From positions 57,111,980 through 57,175,979 of the forward strand of contig NC_068575.1 of assembly GCF_025698545.1 (NCBI RefSeq): DNA of 64,000 nt, in the 5' to 3' direction. The DNA comes from Gossypium raimondii (lineage: Eukaryota > Streptophyta > Magnoliopsida > Malvales > Malvaceae). A model generated the notes under the pieces. That model was not told the DNA's origin and ran no database searches. It worked only from the letters and a program-made list of their open reading frames with translations. Of this stretch, positions 1-12,781 are shown one piece after another. The position numbers and the translations under genes were made by a program. Positions within the stretch are counted from its first letter, which is position 1, and each line of letters starts with the position of its first letter.

Positions 1-1940
1 CATAAAAATAGTGATATTTTTAAAAATACGTACTAATACTGTCACGGTACTAATAAAAATTAATTTATTTCCCACGCCATTTTATATTTTTAATATTGTT
101 ATTGTAAAAAAATCAGAAAATTGAGTCACGTTTAAAAAACATTTCATTTTTAAAATATAAAATTTTAGATGCATACCATTCTTATTTGTAATATTATTAA
201 TCTCTATCTATATTATATTACAATTTTAACTGACATGTTCAATTATAAAGTTACAACAAATTATGTTAATTGAGTAATAGTTCGGTGATATCAATATTAT
301 TATCGAACAAGAGAATATGGAAGCATGAATATACTCCCATTTAGGGTGGATAAAGATTATTAGTAATTTTAAGCGTTACATCAATACATATTAATTGAAG
401 ATAATTTTGTATGTTCATGTAAATTTTATAAAAAAACTATTTATATGCGATGAAATTCATAGTCAAAATATTATAATTTATAATCTCAACTTTATTATTT
501 TAATTAAATTCATATTTAAATATTTATTAAATTTCAAAATTTATTATGTATATTGTGAATGTGTCGTAATGTAATTTCTTATCGATTTAAATTTACGGCC
601 TAATGATTAAAGATATTATTTAAATAAAATCATGATACACGTTCTACAGTTGATATTTTTTTGAAGTGTTGATATATTATTATTAGTTTAATGAAACAGA
701 GGTATTTCTAATCGGAGAATAAACTATATTGGGCGACGAAGACACGTGGAAAGCATGGAGAGTGAAGCAGCTGACATTATCACCTTGCTTGGATCTTAAG
801 GTAGAAGCTGAAGCATAGCCGCATAGGATCTTCCCTCGCTCGCCTTCTAATCTTACGTGGCACTGTTATAGTACCGTAATCTTCCTCCGTAGAAATCAGT
901 AACGTTGCAGGTTCTTATAAAAATTTTGCGCTTCGTTTTGTAAATTCATATTATACTTTCTTAAAAGAAAATTTATGGATAATTAAGAAGTGAATTTCCA
1001 CAATAAGAAACTGTTGTATTTTTCTTAATCATTTTTATTGCAATTATTAAACTTAGACCTCATGGATCAAGAAATCAATAAAATCAACAATAAATAAAAT
1101 ATCATCATTTGTTATATTTAATGATTGAGTTTTCTGCATTAAAACCACATCGCACATCCTTTTGCTACTTAAATGAACAATATAAGATAATATGTATCAC
1201 AATTTTTAACTTGATTTATAAAATTAAAAGATTTATGTTCAATGTCTAATCCTTAATGAACTTACAAAACATAAAAATTAATTATTGAGTTCACTTCAAT
1301 GGATCATTTAAGAAACAAAAATAAAATAATAATCCACGTAAATATATAAAAGCAAGAAGCAATAATCATTGGCACATTGAGACTTCTAGTCCAATAGGAA
1401 GGTTTTCTTTTAAAGATTCTTGATTCCTTTATATGAGAAAACTTATATTTGTAATTATATAATTTATTTAAACCAGTAAATATGTTTAAAACATTAAGAT
1501 ATAACACCTATATCCAACATATTCACTTAACAATATTTGGTACATATAGGGGAGGTTCCATGATTTGGTAGAATCAGGTCACCTGGCAATACAAATAGTA
1601 GGTTGTTTGTGTGATCAGTTAAGTAGCATTTTTGTTACATGTCAGTTGTCAAGTATAGTAATAGCACTATGTGATCCTACTTTGGTGTTCTCCTTATAAA
1701 AATTGTACAATCGTTATAGTTTCGTAATCTCTCTATGTTCTCTTTTAAAAGATAAAAACAAATGATCATATGCGAGCGAATTCTTAACTAGTTTAAAAGA
1801 AATTCACGGACAATCAACTTTGTATGGTTCAACAATGAGTCACTTGAAAATGTATTTAATGGGATGGTTATCCATGAGGACCTGATTGAACCCTTAACAA
1901 GTCACTAATTGTGTTGACACGTATAATTGTTAAAGTTTTG
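1..1940. other. AT-rich intergenic sequence with two promoter-like patches
   Basis: No convincing gene. Two less AT-rich patches (about 720-930 and 1540-1710) each end in a TTATAAAAATT TATA-like string (near 914 and 1694). The first carries CACGTG and TACGTGGC motifs. The sequence after each TATA-like string is loosely similar (a TTAAAAGAAA-type stretch follows both). Around 1440-1520 the sequence resembles 18960-19050, which lies upstream of the intact CK2 beta gene, so this area may be the 5' flank of the pseudogene copy that follows. Confidence 0.4.
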
Positions 1941-1944
1941 TTTC

Positions 1945-2445
1945 TGTGGACTTGTCAGTCATCCACGCACATTGATTCTTGCTATTAAGTACACATTTTG
2001 GGGTTTTATAGGTGACATGTTCGCTGAAGAACAGAATGAATTGGTTGAATCGGCAGCTGAAATGTTGTATAGTCGTATACATGCCCCTTACATATTAACT
2101 AGCAGGGGAATGTCTTGCTATGGTGGAGTTGCCGCCGTTTATTCCATACATTCTTTTGCTCTTTGTTGGCTTTGTCATATATTGTTTACAAAGAGCTTAC
2201 TACTGCGCGGACAACATTATCCTCCATTTGACTAGTCGGATATTCGTCGTCCAAGTACAAACTGTGAAGATATATATTGTCCTCGATCCAAGTATCAAGG
2301 CAGCATCCTTTCCAATTTCATCTGCAATTTTACTGGCAATGGGGAATAACACGTTTACTGGTTTTAGGTACTAGCTTGACTTTTTACTACATTACACTTG
2401 ATTGTGACATTTGATGGACATACTACTGAAATCAGTACTTTCAAA
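1945..2445 (+). pseudogene. Unspliced fragment of a CK2 beta (casein kinase II regulatory subunit) gene
   Basis: The segment aligns by eye with 21430-22030 of the intact CK2 beta gene downstream, covering the end of intron 2, exon 3, intron 3, part of exon 4 and the start of intron 4. Exon 3 is nearly unchanged ([20 protein letters not shown] against [20 protein letters not shown]). Decay is clear elsewhere: the intron-3 donor GTAAAA has become GTGGAG, and the end of intron 3 plus the first part of exon 4, including the first zinc-ribbon cysteine pair, is deleted. Later exon-4 sequence is shifted out of frame. Introns are retained, so this is a DNA-level duplication rather than a retrocopy. 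It has the same orientation as the parent, about 19.5 kb upstream. No start, exon 1, exon 2 or final exon is seen nearby. Confidence 0.85.
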
Positions 2446-2449
2446 ATTG

Positions 2450-5392
2450 ACAAAAATTAATTTATTTTTAAAAAATACTAATGTCGAAAATGGAAGTGAC
2501 TAAATGGGACTTTTTAACCTTTTTGTTTCTAAAAACTTACATAATCGTTTATCTTTAAAAAGTGCAACTATTTTCCTTTTATTTCTTTTGGCCATTAACA
2601 TCATAAACTAATTAGTGATGACATGTTGAGAGACACTCCCAGAAAACACCGTCCCATGAATTCAAAGCTACCAGTGAATGAAGTACGTATAAAAGAAAAG
2701 CAAAGATGGTGTTGATTTAAAAAATCGATTTCGGAGAAGAAAAGTAGATCGATTTCCATGGAAATACAACATACACGCCGACACATAAACCTGGAACGAA
2801 ATTGTCAGTAACATCAAATTTTAGCACTTTCAGATGCAAAGCCATTAAACATCTTATGTCGATCGGTCATCATTCATGAGCTTAAATGCAATAGATATTA
2901 GTTCATTATTATTTGGAATTTAGTCAGCGATAATAACAATGGATCAATAATAATATTTCTAAACCAAGTTATCGGCATGCTGCACCATCATCAAAATCAA
3001 GTCTAGGAAATAATGAAGAATGGGGCAAAAGAGCACTTGATATAAGGGCAAAAAAAAGTCAGGATAAATAATAAGGAAGAAAATGTTTGGGAACAGAGTT
3101 GTGCACTAATGTTATCAGCAAAGACCCACGAGCCAATGCCTACCATAGAAGTTGTGCCATTCATCAAAAACAGATATTGCCTTCTCTTCCTTATGCCTAG
3201 TCTGTTCATGAAGGCATGCAGTTACGCTCTCACCCCTAATTTTATTACTGAATTAGTAACTTGTGATCCTCTCCTTTTCGCAGGCCAGTCCCAGAGCACA
3301 TAAGATTTGGACCCCCAAACTCGGAAACAAGCACAGATACAACCAATAAATCCATATATTTGCCAAAGTAACTAAATTTCCAAAGGGGGAAAAAGAGCAA
3401 GCCAGAAAAAACACCACAGGCAATATAGTATATACAGCATCATGGTTGCCTTGTTGTTGCACTATCCCGCAAGTTTATTTGAGACCAAAATAACATGAAT
3501 AAAAAAACTACAAAAGCAAGAACCAGCATCATGTCAAAGTGCTGGGTTGCTAAACAAGTAGCAGTCCTGCTAATAATTTTAAAGCACCAGCCCAAGCGAG
3601 ATGGAACAAGCATACCAATCAAGTTTTTAACTGTGAAGAGCTCAGTAACGGTGGCAGATCTGGCCAACCATTCGCCTGTTAACTAACAATTTTGATCCTA
3701 CATTAATACTTTACATGACGTTATGCTTAAATATTCACATTGAACTGAGAATAAACCACCCATGGACTAAATATCATTGAACATAATGAAGACCCCGTAG
3801 GTATGACATTATACATCTTGTTAGACCATACTTTTTACACTTCTCAAGCATAAAGTTCGAAGTGCATCTTATTAACTTATAACGTCACTAAAATACTTGG
3901 GGGGAGGGAAGGCAACTCACTTATTCTCAAGTACAATTTAGTAAAAAGCCAATGATTTCAACAAATTGCAACTCCAACTAAAGGTTGTGCTCAGTATGTT
4001 TTCTTAAAAAAGCATTTTTTAAATCACCAACATAAAAACCCACAGCTTCATTGATTTCTGAGCAAATTAGAATTCTACTTTTCCAAAATCATTTCTCTTC
4101 TAAGCCCAATTTGTAAGGCACTGCCTCCACAAGGGTTTCATTTACCAACAACTTGCCAAAACAACTATAAACCATTTCATGATGCTTCATAATGAGAAAC
4201 AGAAATTTCCCCCAAAATCCATATAACTCAAGTTGGAGAGCACAGCTTCATATAGAGATGCTTCATCAAACAATAACAAGGGAGAAAAGAAATAGCAGCC
4301 GCTGTGACATTAGGAAGTGGTCCTTCAGTAAGAAACAGATACTTTCCTATGGGTCATAAGCAAAAAGTTCAAAATCTTTGCCAAGCATACACCACAAGGC
4401 CAAGGACAACCCAAAACCAGAAAAATGAAAAAAAATTGAACACACGAAACTTTTCTCAAGAAAGATACCAACAAAAAGAACTAAAAAGTGCAACAGTGAC
4501 CAAAGAATCAAACATGTCAGGTGTTGAAGCCATGTCCTTTCCTGTACTAGAATCAAGTCCATTTCGTCTTAGTCGGGAATTCCCATAGAAAAATCAAGCC
4601 AAAACAAAAGTTAGTATGTGTCTACAGTGTACAAGCTTTACCAGATCAGGTTAAGTAAGTCTTTAATTTCCTCCTGGCATGTACATGGCTTCACAAGCAC
4701 CACTTCCAAGAATTACAATATGCTTGTACAAAAAAAGCATACAAGAATATCCTCTAAAGATTTCACATAATCTTCAGGTATAGGTACCATTTGATCTCTT
4801 AGTGCTTATCACCCTTAAGGAAAGATGTTAATGCCTTGTTTCTTACCTTATCAACACTTACCAGTTGAGTTCAGCATGCCAAATTTTCCAAAATCCATAA
4901 CCAAATGTAAATTAATGACTTAATCCTCGCTCAAATACTCAGCCCAGTAGAGTTCGTAACAAAAGCTTCCAAATTATCCATTGGTAGGGTTCTTAAATAC
5001 AAAAGCAAATATTGTTCATATACAGCATATTCTAAGCACTTGCTGTTTAATCTCTACGTAAGATTAGTTTTCCTTACACCATAAACTTGAATACGCACTA
5101 TCACAAGTAACCTGATCTTGAAACTAGAAACAGTTTGAACCAGCACCCTGCCTTTCACATTGAACTTAAGCCTCAAAACCTTGTACTAACATGTATGGAG
5201 GCTATAGCACTTGGCATGCTTCTATCCAATACCATGGGTACCAAAACCAAAGCTTCGAATGCTCCACACCCTACAGAAGCCTCACTGTCTCCGAAATCTG
5301 TTTCATGGACAAATTCACCTTGCTAATACACCTCTCAGAACATATAAACCATCTTCTTCAGGAAGCCTAATCTACATTAGAAATGCATACTA
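2450..5392. other. Downstream flank of the hnRNP gene, no recognised gene
   Basis: This stretch is clearly less AT-rich than the sequence below 2450 and above 9430. It holds only short open frames without recognised domains on both strands. It begins right after a predicted 3'-UTR intron of the minus-strand hnRNP gene. At least the part next to 5392 is therefore likely 3' UTR. How far that transcript reaches, and whether a separate non-coding transcript exists here, cannot be told from sequence alone. Short minus frames at 3003-3209, 3253-3462 and 3440-3667 are hydrophobic but resemble nothing I know. Confidence 0.4.
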
Positions 5393-5465
5393 CTGCAGAA
5401 GATAATTATTACACGTCCACAGGTACAACACGAAAAGTAAAAGGGATAAAAACAATTTAACTTAC
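5393..5465 (-). other. Predicted 73-nt 3'-UTR intron of the hnRNP gene
   Basis: On the minus strand the TGA stop is followed by one T and then a consensus donor GTAAGT (starting at 5465). A pyrimidine-rich stretch and TCTGCAG acceptor end at 5393. The 73-nt length is near the lower limit for plant introns. The exon junction lies within a few bases of the stop, so it would not be expected to trigger nonsense-mediated decay. Confidence 0.55.
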
Positions 5466-5466
5466 A

Positions 5467-8400
5467 TCAGTAGTATGACCCAGAACCACCCCCACCACCC
5501 ATGTAACTGCTACCACCCATACCACGACTGGAGTACATGGATGAGTAAGAGCTACCACCAACCTGCCATGGAAGCAGAAAAAGAACATCGATATAGGCTA
5601 GTATAGTTTTTAAAATATCAAACAAAAGAAAGAAGGAAAAGGACATACACCAGATCCCCTAGGTATGTAATCACCACCATAACCAGAGGATGAGTACATT
5701 CCTCCAACATCACTGCTGCTAAAAGAACCTGAAAACCAGACCAAATGTAAGTCATTAAACCAGAAAACACCAACACTACGTCCACCCCACCCAGGAGGAA
5801 CCCCTCTTCTTTCAATTTTAACAAATCAGCAGCAACTTAGAACACACCTCCACCATAGCCCATGCCCTGACGACTGCCATATAGCCCATGTGAGGTCTGA
5901 CTAGATATAGAATTCCTGCTGCCACCGTATCCTAGATTGGATCTCCCAAGCCTATCAAAATAAGACAAAAGATAACTAAAGCTCCAGAACAAAGAGAATA
6001 AACACCAAAAAGCTCCTAAATAACAAACCTATCACCATATGCATCCACATATGGAGGAGCACCACCAGCAAGTTCATAGTCTAGACGAGCCCTTGAATGC
6101 CTCGGACCATCATCAGCATATCGTGGAGGGACATCATCCTGATTCAACAAGCAAGTACACGGCATAATCAGCTAGGAAATTGTTAAATCATATGCCAATG
6201 ATGACATAATTACTTGAAGGAACTGTGGGACCAACCATAACAGGATATGGCCTTTTTGAGCCAGAAATAGTGTCATAATCACGGCCACGCCCCTCACGAT
6301 AACTAGGAGGAGGTCTTTCAAATCTTTGGGCATATGCATCATCTCCATACGGTCTTCTCGCTGCATTACGAGATGTGGTTCTAGGCAAATCAAAGTAACC
6401 AGGGTTGCGAGAAGAATATTCTTCTCTATATGTGGATCGTCTATCAGGGACAACCCTAGATCCATAATCCATAACTTCTCTGCTCCTTGGAGGAGGAAGC
6501 TCATCACGTTGACTATATTCCCTCTTAAAGCTACCCTTTGGATATGGCATAACTGTCAAAAAAGATTGAAGTAAGAAATTTAAATCTCAAAAAATGAAGA
6601 ATTCAGGTAGACATGAAGCAGGATAGAGCTATACCAGGGGCTCTTCTGTCATAGGATCTAGAAGGGGGAGGTGATAAAGGTCTGCCTCTAGCTGGTGCAG
6701 ACATGAGAGGACGTCTATCTCTTAGTCCAACAGGCCTCTTTAGACTGGGTGGAGGGGCACGGCTACTAATTCCTCTCATCCCACGAGTAGCATAACCACG
6801 TGAATCAGGACGAACCCATGAACCCCTAACTACTCGTCCAGATCCACGCCCAGACCTGAAACTATCACGGCTGACGTTCTTACCTCTGCCTCTTTGATGT
6901 GGTCTCGATAACCTGGCTCTAACTTTGGCCTGAAATAAAAGAATAACCATTAGACAAGGTAATAGCTAAGTCATGTAAACAACATGGTACACCAAGAACA
7001 TTGACTAACCTTGATGTCACCTTCGCCCAACTCGGTATTATTAATGCTCTTAGCACATGTGACAGCAGCATCATGAGTATCAAATGTGACAAAACCATAA
7101 TCCTTCCTGTCAGCAGATGGCATGTTCCGGGCAAGTTCAATCTTTTCTATCTCCCCATACTTCTTCAGTAGCTCTCTAACGCGATCCTCATCCCAAGAAG
7201 GAGGCAGGCAATCAATAAATATGGTCCTAACCTGAAATTGGGAGAAAAAATCATCAAGCTCTCACAATAAGATACATTTATGATTTCCTACAAGCCCAGT
7301 AGTTCATGCCACCTAAAGCAAAAAAGAAAAACTGTTTTGTAGCCAACTACCTCTTGGCTTAGTGGCAAGAGGCTTGTGAGGCATGAGAGCTTGGGACCAA
7401 ACCATAGCAACCCAACCACAAATTATATTAGAAGAAAATTTGTTTTAGTAATTTACCTGTGCCATGATTTCATCACCTGGATCGATGAAGGAATCTGCAA
7501 AAGAAACCTTTGCAGGCCTATCAACCCCAAATAAAACATCTCTCCGTTGAAGACACTTAAAAGCATCCATCGCATCTGAACGGGATGCAAATTCCAAAAA
7601 TGCAAAGCCTCGATTCATTCCTTCATTGTTGCTGTCTTCGACCAACGTTAAGTCCTCAACATTGTCAACTCCGTAATGTTTCAACTTCTCTTTCAACTGG
7701 AACAACAGTCAATAACGAACACATGTTATCTACTTATAAACATTTACAAAGATGGCCCACTTGCTAGTGACCTTAAATAATCCCATGTACTTACTGCTTC
7801 CTTTGTCCATGTCTTGCATATATTACCCAGAAAAAGGGTGTCACTGTCTTGACTTGGGGTAACACCACACTGTTTTCCATTGATCTAGAATTGCAGTCAT
7901 TAGAACAAAATAGTTTTAAGTTTTAGAGTTGATCCATTTTGAAATTCAGAAAAGTAATATTATTGAAGAACAGAATAATTACCACGGGATTCCTAAGTTC
8001 AGTATATGCACGTTTTGCTTGTTCTATAGTTGCAAATCGCAAGAAAGCAAAGCCCTTGTTCTTCTTTGTTTGAGGGTTCATCATCAACCTAACTTCAACA
8101 ATTTCACCCACTTGGTTGAACACTTTCCTGATATCATCTTCGGTAGCATCCTTGTCTAAGCCCCCAACAAACACTTCAAACTCTTTACGCTTGCGTCTCT
8201 CTTGAACAACTTCATGTCGCTCTTCATGCTCGGTTGCATCATCCAAATCTGCATGCTCTGCTTCCTCCCCAGGATGCTCATCATCATCAGCATCACCTTC
8301 TACTTCAACTTCATGAATATCTTCGTCCTCACCATCCTGCTCCTCCTCAATCACTTCCTCTACTTCATCTTCCACTTCATCAGGATCCATCTCCTTCTCG

Positions 8401-9150
8401 TCATAATCCACCCCACCATATTCTTCAGCTTCATATTCAGGTTCATTATCATCCAATTCTAACCTCTCATCTTTTTCATACTCCTCCATAGACTCCTGTG
8501 AGTCATTCTCTTCTGCGACAAAGAAGGGGTATAATATTCAAGGCCGGTCAAGAAGCAATCACCTTAAAGCAGTTGATACGAAATTCTGATAGAAACAAAA
8601 ATATCTCAACAATCCAAATACTTGTAAAGATAATGATTGTGAACCTGGTAGATCCTCGATAAGGGAAATAAATGGACAAGGATATGTTTCTGTGATACCA
8701 AATATGATCCAACGGAAAGCAAAAACTTTATAACATGCTAAACTCGAGGAATAACCCACAAAACTACAGTAAAAGCTACAATTTTGTATAATAGCGACGT
8801 GCCATATAATTTTCAAAAATGCAGATGCCCACATCTATCAGATTGAAAGCAAATCAGATGAACCATAAGCAAACAAAAGACTTACTCTTCATCGAAACCG
8901 ACCCATTGGAATTCAAATTTAAACCGGTGTTTCCCTCCTCGATCACCTCTTTTTGTTCCGGAGTTGGTTTCTCATCAACCTTAACTGCCTCCACGACCTC
9001 CTCAACTGGAATTGAAGCCTCCTTTGCATTCACGGCCTCTTGTGCAGGCTCCGCTGGTGGATTCTCGGATTTAGATGCGCCTCTAGTGTTCCTCGGCGTT
9101 CTCTTTGAACCACCGGCCACAGCTCCTCTCTTCACCATTCTAGGAGGCAT
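5467..9150 (-). CDS. Three-RRM hnRNP R/Q-type RNA-binding protein
   Basis: Predicted 782-residue nuclear RNA-binding protein. Eleven exons fit with continuous frame and GT-AG borders: 9150-8886, 8512-7983, 7884-7795, 7696-7457, 7231-7010, 6929-6635, 6552-6236, 6138-6029, 5951-5848, 5728-5649, 5562-5467. Order: basic N-terminus (MPPRMVKRG), a long Glu/Asp-rich stretch (about 97-190), RRM1 about 199-276 (RNP2 VFVGGL, RNP1 KGFAFLRF), RRM2 about 281-360 (LFLGNI, RGFAFLEF), RRM3 about 377-455 (IFIDCL, DYGFVTF), then an RG/RGG- and Tyr/Gly/Ser-rich tail ending GGSGSYY. The layout matches the SYNCRIP/hnRNP Q-R family. In Arabidopsis it is closer in length and in its long acidic N-terminus to At2g44710 than to LIF2 (about 495 aa). 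This class binds RNA in splicing and chromatin-linked gene control; the specific role here is inference. A splice donor lies one base after the stop codon. Confidence 0.93.
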
Positions 9151-9345
9151 TCTTTAGAAACTTAACGACTGAAAGATCAGAATTCGATAAAGAAGGGAAA
9201 AGGGATAATCGAAACTCCCGACGGAACAGGAAAAAATTAAAACCAACGGATTGATGAGAAATCCGAGATAAGTCGAAACGGAATCCAAATTAAATCTTCT
9301 AACTTAAATAGAAAGTGATTTAGAAAATATGTAAAATCGCAATGA

Positions 9346-9354
9346 AAACCCTAA
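9346..9354 (+). promoter_or_regulatory. Telo-box (AAACCCTAA) upstream of the hnRNP gene
   Basis: AAACCCTAA followed by CCCTAGG lies about 195 bp upstream of the hnRNP start codon, in its 5' UTR or proximal promoter. Telo-boxes are known plant promoter elements of genes for ribosomal, RNA-binding and growth-related proteins. Function here is inferred from position. Confidence 0.5.
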
Positions 9355-9429
9355 CCCTAGGTATGCGAAGGAAATTGGGGGGGGGTAACAATGAGGAAAA
9401 AGACGCGAACTTTGTTTTGGAACTCTATG

Positions 9430-10674
9430 TCTAGGGTGTGTTTAAATTAATACACGATACGAGGTTGATCTCCGTATTTATTTGGGATTTTTATCGAAAT
9501 AAAAAAAAATTCCAAAATATTAGGGTTGAAAATTATTTATTAAATTAATATGTTATTATCGAAGTAGGCCGTTTTTATGGGCTAAAAAAGTAAAAGTGCA
9601 TCAAAAGCTTTGCCTTAACAACTCTGTATCATCGGCCGAATAGTTGAATGTTTGTGCCTTCACCCAGTTTCAAATTCCCTTTTTCATATTTGCTTTCTTC
9701 TTTTTAAATATCTTGTTTGAAGCTTTTTCCTTTTTTTAAATTAAATGTTTTTCAGTTTTTATTTTATTTTTAATTAATAAATTCTCTATTTATAATTATG
9801 TAATTATATATTAAATTGTATATATCTATCATTACTTTAAATATATTTTATTTTTAAAATATCATTTATTTTATATATATATATATATGTACTGAAAATA
9901 TTGATATATGGAATAATTAATTGATTATATATATGGATGGTAAATTTTAGTATTATATATTTTTCTATGTCTATTTGAAATAATTGATTGAAATATTTCA
10001 TTTATAAAAATAATGGTATTTAAAATAATTTTATAATATTATAATTTATAATACCCACAATATAGGTGAAAATATAATGATATTTGAAGCAATTATTTGA
10101 AGTTTTCACATATAAAATATTAATATTTGAAATATTTCACATAAAATAATGATATTTCAAATAATTATTTTTATAATATTGGAATTTATCATGTTGAAAT
10201 ATAACGATATTTGAAATATTCCACATATAAAAATTATATTTACTAACAATAATTATATTTAAAATAATTAATTGATTTTATATATTAGATTTTACCATAT
10301 TTAAAATAATTATTTTATTTTATAATATTAGAATTTACCATGCTCATAATGTACATGAAAAATAAACAAATATTTGACGATAAAATTATATATAAAAATA
10401 ATTAATTTTAAAATTTAAAATATACTTAACATAATATATATTAAAATTTTATTTTCATTAATAATTACATATTTATTATTTTGTTTCTATAAATAATGAT
10501 TTATTAATTAAAAATAATAATTGGAAATAAAATAAAAATACTTAAAAACATTTAAATAGAAAGGCAAAACGCTTAAAGAAAATGAAAAAGACAAGCTGTA
10601 AACCATTTAGCTAATGATGTTGAGTGATGTAAACCTAAAAGAAATAGAAAGCCGCATGTTAACCTCTAAAACAC
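9430..10674. other. AT-rich intergenic sequence
   Basis: Very AT-rich, with many short variants of a TATTTGAAATATTTCACATATAAAA-like phrase (about 9960-10330) that suggest degraded short tandem repeats. A short AT microsatellite lies at about 9875-9888. No coding signal. Confidence 0.5.
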
Positions 10675-11345
10675 TTACAGCACATCTAGTTGTGAGGAAT
10701 GGAATAGGGTTCTAATCAGTAATTCAATTGTTTGATTGAATGGAATTGAATAAAGCTGTAATAGTATTCTTGCGTTTGGTTGAATGAAATAGATGTTGTA
10801 GTAACATAAGGGAAAAAGTTGAAATGACCAAAATACCCTTAATAGAATTTTTTTAAGTAGATAATTATTATTGTTATTAAATTTTAATAGTGCTATTATT
10901 AAATATAATTTAATCATATTTTAATATAATTATTATTAAATATAATTTAATAATATTAATTTTATTGTTCAATGATTGTTAAATGTTCATATAAATTTAA
11001 TTTAATATCTATAAATTTTAATATTTTAATTAAATTCTAATAATTTAGTAATATTTTAAATATATCTAATAGTGTAATTAATATATTATTTATAAAATAT
11101 GATTTATTTCCTAATAACTTTGTAAATGTTATGTCAAAAATAATATTTGAAAATAAATTAATTTAACATTTTATATTTAATATTTAATAATAAAATATTA
11201 TTTAACAATAAATTTAATTTTCTAAATTTAAAATAAATCTAAAAATCACATTTAAAATTATTTTATTATATATTTTATTTTGAATATAACCAACTGAATT
11301 TATTTAATATAAAGTGGGGAAAATATATAACCAAACAAAACATAA
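10675..11345 (+). mobile_element. Degenerate MITE-like element
   Basis: The 5' part (GAATGGAATTGAATAAAGC and the following text to about 10830) and the AT-rich middle match the reverse complement of the element at 18284-18945, including a shared AAAATACCCTTAAT phrase. The right end (CCAAACAAAACATAA) resembles a GTTTGG-type terminal inverted repeat. Left boundary and target duplication are unclear. Non-coding and non-autonomous. Confidence 0.5.
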
Positions 11346-12781
11346 TGGCAAAAGAATAGCCTTACCAAAATAAAGATTATAATAAAGAAAAATAAATGCA
11401 ATAATAAATAAAACCATTAGAGCTTTCTAGGGATCCTAATTGCCCTCAGTATTCACAATCTAATTGATCTTAAAACCATTTGAGCTTTCTAGAGGCTTCA
11501 TCTCTTTCTTTTCTTTAGAGTTTTATCTAGTTCTCTCTTCTTCTTTTTTCCTCTAATCCTCTCTTTTTATCATGTATCTCCGTCTCCAAATCCTTATCTC
11601 CACCTACTCTTTCAATTTTTTGTTTAGTTTGTCCTAAAAGCCCACCAAAACTTATAGATCCATGCATGCAAATCTCTCATTTGTTAATCTCCCACTGTCC
11701 ATCACAATTTTTTTTTTCTGATTTGGGTTGTTTTGTTTTGTTTTTTAAATTTCATTATTGTGTTTAGAACAAGTCAGAGTGAAGGATACCCCTTGTGTTG
11801 ATGCTGTGAAAACAGCATTGTTGGATGAAATCGAAGTTGATAAAACATGTAATCGTAACAATTGGGTTTCAATTTTTGTTTCTTCTTGATTTGTCTTCCG
11901 TAGCTATAATTCATAAACTGAAATCGTGGTTAATATGATGTTTTCGGGTTGGGGTATTTTTGGGGAAAAAATTGGTGGCTATTCGGTGAAAGGCTGGAAT
12001 GGCTATTCTTTAGTTGTAGCACGGAATGGGTATTCCGTGAGTGGCCGGAATGAGGCCGTAATACTACTCGGCCATTTCACTCATTCAATTAAACCAAACA
12101 ATGGAATAAAACTATTGCGCTAAATAAGGTATGAATGGAATAGCCATTCATGCCAACCAAACGCGTTGTTAGGGTATTTAAATTTATTAAATTTATTAGC
12201 TTTGATGACCCAAACTTTTGATATAGCAACATTTAATATAATTTTTTATTTATATTTATTGAAATTTTTATTAAACATTTCAAAAACATGTTTGAGATGT
12301 GTTTTAGTTTATTTAAATGTCTTTGAGTCAATCTAAAATATTTTTAAGTGTTTTAAACTAATTTTGCACAAGTTTGGGAAGTTGCATTGATATTGAGAGG
12401 AATTTTTATCGATAAAAGTAAGTCAGAGAGCTCCTCAAGCATTCCTCCAGCCTTTAACCGATACTTAGGAGGTCTTTCTATCGACGTAAGTCCACTAGAC
12501 TTTTACTGATACAAGTTTACTTCTACCCATACATCTTGTAAGTTGTATCGATACAAGTCTATTTACAATGCTTCCACTGGTTGTAAACAATCACACATTT
12601 TTTCTTTGTTATATCTACACATCAAGAGCAATTTAAAATACAAGAGATGAATATCTGAGCAATGAATTCAAAAGAAAAACATTCAATTGTTTATTCTATT
12701 CATTTTCTCTTGTACGCATTCATTGATAGCTTATTGTAATATCTTTTTATCACTATCAAATCTTGTATTTAGAGGTTCAAT
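11346..12781. other. Repeat-like intergenic sequence, no recognised gene
   Basis: A direct repeat (ACCATT-GAGCTTTCTAG) occurs near 11412 and 11472. A CT-rich run (11500-11620) and a CATGCATG (RY-type) string near 11661 follow. A GGAATGGCTATTC/GAATAGCCATTC-rich stretch ending CCAACCAAACGCGTTG (about 11990-12170) looks like the end of another TIR element. The part from 12400 to 12600 repeats TATCGATACAAG-like phrases. None supports a gene. Confidence 0.35.

Noticed and set aside
1304-1507. Minus-strand 67-codon frame
   Set aside because: AT-rich codons, no domain, lies in spacer DNA that resembles repeat or flank sequence.
3003-3667. Three hydrophobic minus-strand frames as a membrane-protein gene
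   Set aside because: No shared splice pattern, no recognised family, and they lie in the likely 3' flank of the hnRNP gene.
7923-8489. Minus frame taken alone as a 188-aa protein
   Set aside because: It is exon 2 of the hnRNP gene plus intron read-through; the real protein starts at 9150.
8202-8491. Plus-strand His/Pro/Leu-rich frames
   Set aside because: Antisense shadows of the acidic exon of the hnRNP gene.
11760-11890. Possible exon reading VRVKDTPCVDAVKTALLDEI
   Set aside because: Looks protein-like with an upstream AG, but there is no start, no donor-consistent end and no family I can name.
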